Shown here piece after piece: positions 61,143 through 64,000 of a stretch of 64,000 bases of DNA. The notes under the pieces were generated by a model that was not told the origin of the DNA, searched no databases, and worked only from the letters and a program-made list of their open reading frames with translations. The position numbers and the translations under genes are program-made. Position 1 is the stretch's first letter, and each line of letters begins with the position of its first letter. The stretch is from Pseudoscardovia suis (GTDB lineage Bacteria; Actinomycetota; Actinomycetes; Actinomycetales; Bifidobacteriaceae). Location of the stretch: assembly GCF_002797875.1 (NCBI RefSeq), contig NZ_PGFC01000005.1, positions 1 to 64,000 on the forward strand. The letters are read 5' to 3'.

Positions 61143-63080
61143 TCAGAGAGATTCCTTCGACGGACCTTGGTCCGTATCCACTTGGCGAGATTCAGATTCC
61201 GAGGGCGCAACCGCGCCGCCTGGAGCAGCTGCCGGCTCGGCCACCGCCGCGTCGGACACTGCCCTGCCTGCCACCCCGTCAGCAGGCACAGTCACCTCGC
61301 CACCGGCTGCTACGCCAGCCTTGGCCTTGCGGCGCTTTGCCGCAATCACTGCCACCACCACGGCCAGCGCAACAACCGCGATCGCCGCAACGCCGGCAAT
61401 CACGCCGCGCCGCCGCGCCGCATCCTGACGCGGATCCGTCACCGCAGTAGCTGCATCCCCGCCGCCATCCGACGCCGCCCCTTGTTCGCTCTGCAAAGCG
61501 GCCTGCAACCCCGCGGCATCCAGCACCGGAATCTTCAACAGACCCGGGAAACCCGTATGGCCTTCATTCATGAAGGGCGACATGGTGTAATACAACGCAT
61601 AGCACCATTTGCCGTCGACCGATGTCTCGGCCCACGAGAAATACGCGGCGAACTGCTGCTCAACGTACTGGCCATCCTGGCTCCGCCATGCGGATGCATC
61701 GATATCCTGGCTCACAGTCTCGCCAGTTGCCGTGTCGACCGTCGTCGCGTTCATCGTGGTTCCTTGATATTTGCCAGCCGAATTCATCGAGGAGTTCGCT
61801 TCTCGAACGTTGATTCCGCCAAAGCCATACACCAGATTCCCGTCACCAGAGAACCCCCAACGGCTATCATCGCCCGGCGAGATCGTCGTGAGCGTTTTCC
61901 AATCGCTTGTCGACACCACACCCCAGCCGTCTTTCTCCTGCACTAGGCACTTCGAGAAATCAGGAGACATCAGAATCGGCGCAGTACCGACTGTGGCGAA
62001 CGTCGTATTGGACGCATTCGCCTCGTAGGTCATTACCTTCTTCGCGGTGCGCGCATTCGTATCGATTGCCCACACATTCCCCGTATAAGACCCGGATGTT
62101 GAACCCACAAAAGCGGAACGCGAATCCTCACTGTCCGAATCCGAGGAATCGGATGATGCCGAGCGAGATGATGTCGCCGCGTCGCTCTTCCCGCTGGTGG
62201 GCGAATCCTCCAACACCAGAACCGGCATATGCTCCACAATCGGATAGGTATGCAAGAAGCCCGTTCGAGTCAATGACTGAGATTTGTTGGTCTTCACACC
62301 CAGCCGCGTCATTGCTCCGGTCTGCGTGTCAATGGCTACGACATCTGCGACACCGATGCCCTCAGCAGAACTTGCATCGCCGGACGGAACGGTGGCATAC
62401 AGCGTCTTTTCATCGGGCGAGATGCATTGGACCTTGACTGCGACCGGCTCCCCTACCGGTTTTCGCGACACCAGGCTTCCATCGGCGATATTCCATACAT
62501 CGATGTAGTACTGGGAGGTGTACGAGTCATCACCGATTTTGATTCGATCTACAGAAGTGATGGTGCTGCCTTGTGACGTGATGACATAGTCGCCGTTCGC
62601 CTCGATAATTCGCGAGCTCAAATCAGACGTATTCACCACGAGCAGGCTGCTGCCAATACGAGCGACGGCGTGGCTGCCATCGGGGGTAATCGACGCCTGA
62701 TCCTGATAGGGGGAACCATCGAATGCCGCCTCCGACTGGGCGGTTTGTTCCAAGCTCAAATCATCCGCATTGATTTTACAGATCATCCCATCGTTGGCGA
62801 AAACATAAATGGTGCCGCCGTCCGGCGACAAGACTGCGGACATCGCCTGCATCGAGCTAAAGCACGGTGCATTAATCGTCACTCCCAGCTTGCGGGCTGA
62901 CGCGTCATTATTCGTCTCATCGGCAAATGCCGGGCGGGTACCAGCAAAAGTACCCGCCAGACACATCGTCACACACAGACAGGCTGCAAGCATGGCGGCG
63001 AGCGACGCCTTTAGAGACCGCCCTGCGTTGCGCAGCAATCCCTCATGTTTCGCCCAGCCAAAACCACGCTTGCATCCCAT
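61143..63080 (-). CDS. Membrane-anchored beta-propeller surface protein
   Basis: A 645-residue exported protein. Signal SLKASLAAMLAACLCVTMCL ends near RPAFA. The body shows propeller-like repeats (SAVLSPDGGTIYVFANDGMI, ASITPDGSHAVARIGSSLLV, VQCISPDEKTLYATVPSG, PILMSPDFSKCLVQEKDG) with a Ser/Asp-rich insert (about 300). The C-terminal block LKIPVLDAAGLQAALQSEQG leads to a TM helix (VIAGVAAIAVVALAVVVAVI), a KRRKAKA stop-transfer and an Ala/Glu/Pro-rich tail. GAGGGG precedes the ATG at 63080. The next gene is a paralogue sharing the C-terminal block. Confidence 0.7.
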   Translation of the reverse strand: MGCKRGFGWAKHEGLLRNAGRSLKASLAAMLAACLCVTMCLAGTFAGTRPAFADETNNDASARKLGVTINAPCFSSMQAMSAVLSPDGGTIYVFANDGMICKINADDLSLEQTAQSEAAFDGSPYQDQASITPDGSHAVARIGSSLLVVNTSDLSSRIIEANGDYVITSQGSTITSVDRIKIGDDSYTSQYYIDVWNIADGSLVSRKPVGEPVAVKVQCISPDEKTLYATVPSGDASSAEGIGVADVVAIDTQTGAMTRLGVKTNKSQSLTRTGFLHTYPIVEHMPVLVLEDSPTSGKSDAATSSRSASSDSSDSDSEDSRSAFVGSTSGSYTGNVWAIDTNARTAKKVMTYEANASNTTFATVGTAPILMSPDFSKCLVQEKDGWGVVSTSDWKTLTTISPGDDSRWGFSGDGNLVYGFGGINVREANSSMNSAGKYQGTTMNATTVDTATGETVSQDIDASAWRSQDGQYVEQQFAAYFSWAETSVDGKWCYALYYTMSPFMNEGHTGFPGLLKIPVLDAAGLQAALQSEQGAASDGGGDAATAVTDPRQDAARRRGVIAGVAAIAVVALAVVVAVIAAKRRKAKAGVAAGGEVTVPADGVAGRAVSDAAVAEPAAAPGGAVAPSESESRQVDTDQGPSKESL

Positions 63081-63180
63081 AGCTTTTCCCCTCACTTACT
63101 CTGATATATCGGCTTCAGCCTATCACTCCGGAACCAAACACACGTCACCCCGCTGCGCTGCCGCCTCCATCAGACCGCCT

Positions 63181-63440
63181 AACGTCCGCAAGCGGCGCCG
63201 GATTCAGGAGGCGCCGATGGCGGAGGATAAACCGGCGAAAAATGGGGCCCTAGCGTCCGCAATCGGCGCGCCAATAATCCGGCGCCGAAAACGGACGTTA
63301 CCGACCACAAAACCGAAGTCCCAACGTCCGCAATCGGCGCCCCAATAATCCGGCGCCGAAGACGGAGGACAGACAGGCGAAAATCAAGGTCCTAACATCC
63401 ACAACCGGTGCACCACGAACAGCGCGCCGATTGCGGGCGC
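63181..63440. repeat. Palindromic GGCGCC repeats, right group
   Basis: Four copies of the hairpin repeat seen at 60934-61096: 63181-63225, 63253-63300, 63323-63368 and 63394-63440 (the last degenerate), spaced about 70-72 bp. Copies at 63253 and 63323 share AATCGGCGC...CCAATAATCCGGCGCCG. The stretch 63081-63461 has no gene. Confidence 0.7.
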
Positions 63441-63461
63441 TAGGTCAATCCCCTACGAGAT

Positions 63462-64000
63462 TCAAAACGTCCTCTCTTGTGAATCCCCTGTTACCGAATC
63501 AGCCGCCGGCGCATCCATAGGTTCGGAGGCCGATCCATCCGCCACGCCATCTGTCGCAGCCGCCGCACTGCCTTCGCTTGCCGTCGCGCCAGCCGTGCCA
63601 GTCGGTTCAGACCTATCAGCCGCCACGACCGCCGCCTTGGCCTTGCGGCGCTTCGCCGCGACCACTGCCACCACCACGGCCAGCGCAACAACCACAATCG
63701 CCGCAACGCCGGCAATCACGCCGCGCCGCCGCGCCGCATCCTGACGCGGATCCGTCACCGCAGTAGCTGCATCCCCGCCGCCATCCGCCGCCGACTCGTG
63801 TTCGCTCTGCAACGCGGCCTGCAGCCCCGCGGCATCCAGCACCGGAATCTTCAGCAGGCCGGAGGCACCGGTCTGCCCGTCATTTGCAGGAATCCTGGAA
63901 AAATACATCGCGTAGCACCATGTGCCGTCCGCGGACAGATGAGCCCACATGACCTGTGGGGAGAAATCGCCCTCGACGTAATGCCGGTTATCTTCCCAAG
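63462..64000 (-). CDS. Beta-propeller surface protein, 5' end beyond the window
   Basis: Only the C-terminal 178 or so residues are present, and the frame is open through base 64000. The visible part (VMWAHLSADGTWCYAMYFSR ... LLKIPVLDAAGLQAALQSEH ... AATAVTDPRQDAARRRGVIA, TM, KRRKAKA tail) is closely similar to the end of the 61143-63080 protein, so this is a tandem paralogue. The cytoplasmic tails differ in length and are Ala/Ser/Asp-rich. Confidence 0.75.
   Translation of the reverse strand, partial: WEDNRHYVEGDFSPQVMWAHLSADGTWCYAMYFSRIPANDGQTGASGLLKIPVLDAAGLQAALQSEHESAADGGGDAATAVTDPRQDAARRRGVIAGVAAIVVVALAVVVAVVAAKRRKAKAAVVAADRSEPTGTAGATASEGSAAAATDGVADGSASEPMDAPAADSVTGDSQERTF

Overview
The window looks like chromosomal DNA of a Bifidobacterium. 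It is G+C-rich and carries a bifidobacterial-type starch and maltodextrin locus (cell-wall amylopullulanase ApuB, a second secreted alpha-amylase, MalEFG-type ABC transporter, type I pullulanase, GH13 glucosidase), a polyprenol-phosphate-mannose protein mannosyltransferase, and the actinobacterial dnaB-murT-gatD group. The species cannot be fixed from the sequence alone.

Layout. 0.3-4.4 kb: a LuxR-type response regulator and sensor kinase, then the protein mannosyltransferase. 4.6-5.5 kb: a DedA protein. 5.5-11.7 kb is an accessory region: tRNA-Ala whose 3' end and terminator are duplicated 2.37 kb downstream, enclosing a tRNA-Tyr, an AMPylase-like Fic protein and a decayed ImmA-like fragment. 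A family of 18 copies of a 24-bp motif with quantised spacing lies in three arrays here and around a MATE exporter. 11.7-18.8 kb: an export and two-component cluster with a lactococcin-972-like secreted peptide. 19-24.3 kb: phasin-like protein, UbiB kinase, GT4 glycosyltransferase with a TraX-like membrane protein, and a HAD phosphatase. 24.3-40.3 kb: the alpha-glucan locus. Secreted enzymes cut starch and pullulan at the wall, MalEFG imports the oligosaccharides, and the cytoplasmic pullulanase and GH13 enzyme finish them.

40.7-44 kb: a MarR regulator and a beta-propeller surface protein. 44.3-45.5 kb: an AAA-ATPase/wHTH protein preceded by three 10-bp iterons. 45.6-55.7 kb is the most striking part: a complete daptide-type RiPP cluster. 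On the minus strand run an ABC ATPase and permease, an M50 intramembrane protease, two 41-residue precursor peptides that both end in Thr, a small membrane protein, an RRE-type partner (MpaC-like), a methyltransferase (MpaM-like), an aminotransferase (MpaD-like) and a Fe-ADH/DHQS-like oxidative decarboxylase (MpaB-like). A divergent response regulator and kinase pair flanks it. Three TGCAC-N4-GTGCA operators lie in the cluster, two before the operon and one before a 28-residue Trp-rich peptide gene antisense to the kinase 3' end. By family knowledge, the C-terminal Thr of each precursor would be oxidatively decarboxylated, transaminated and N,N-dimethylated.

56-64 kb: a DUF308 membrane protein, gatD-murT (lipid II D-Glu amidation), dnaB, and two paralogous beta-propeller surface proteins (the last cut by the window end), set among hairpin repeats.

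Three separate two-component systems share one architecture (multi-TM HisKA_3-like kinase plus LuxR-type regulator), and two of them adjoin peptide-export clusters with a small candidate signal-peptide gene.
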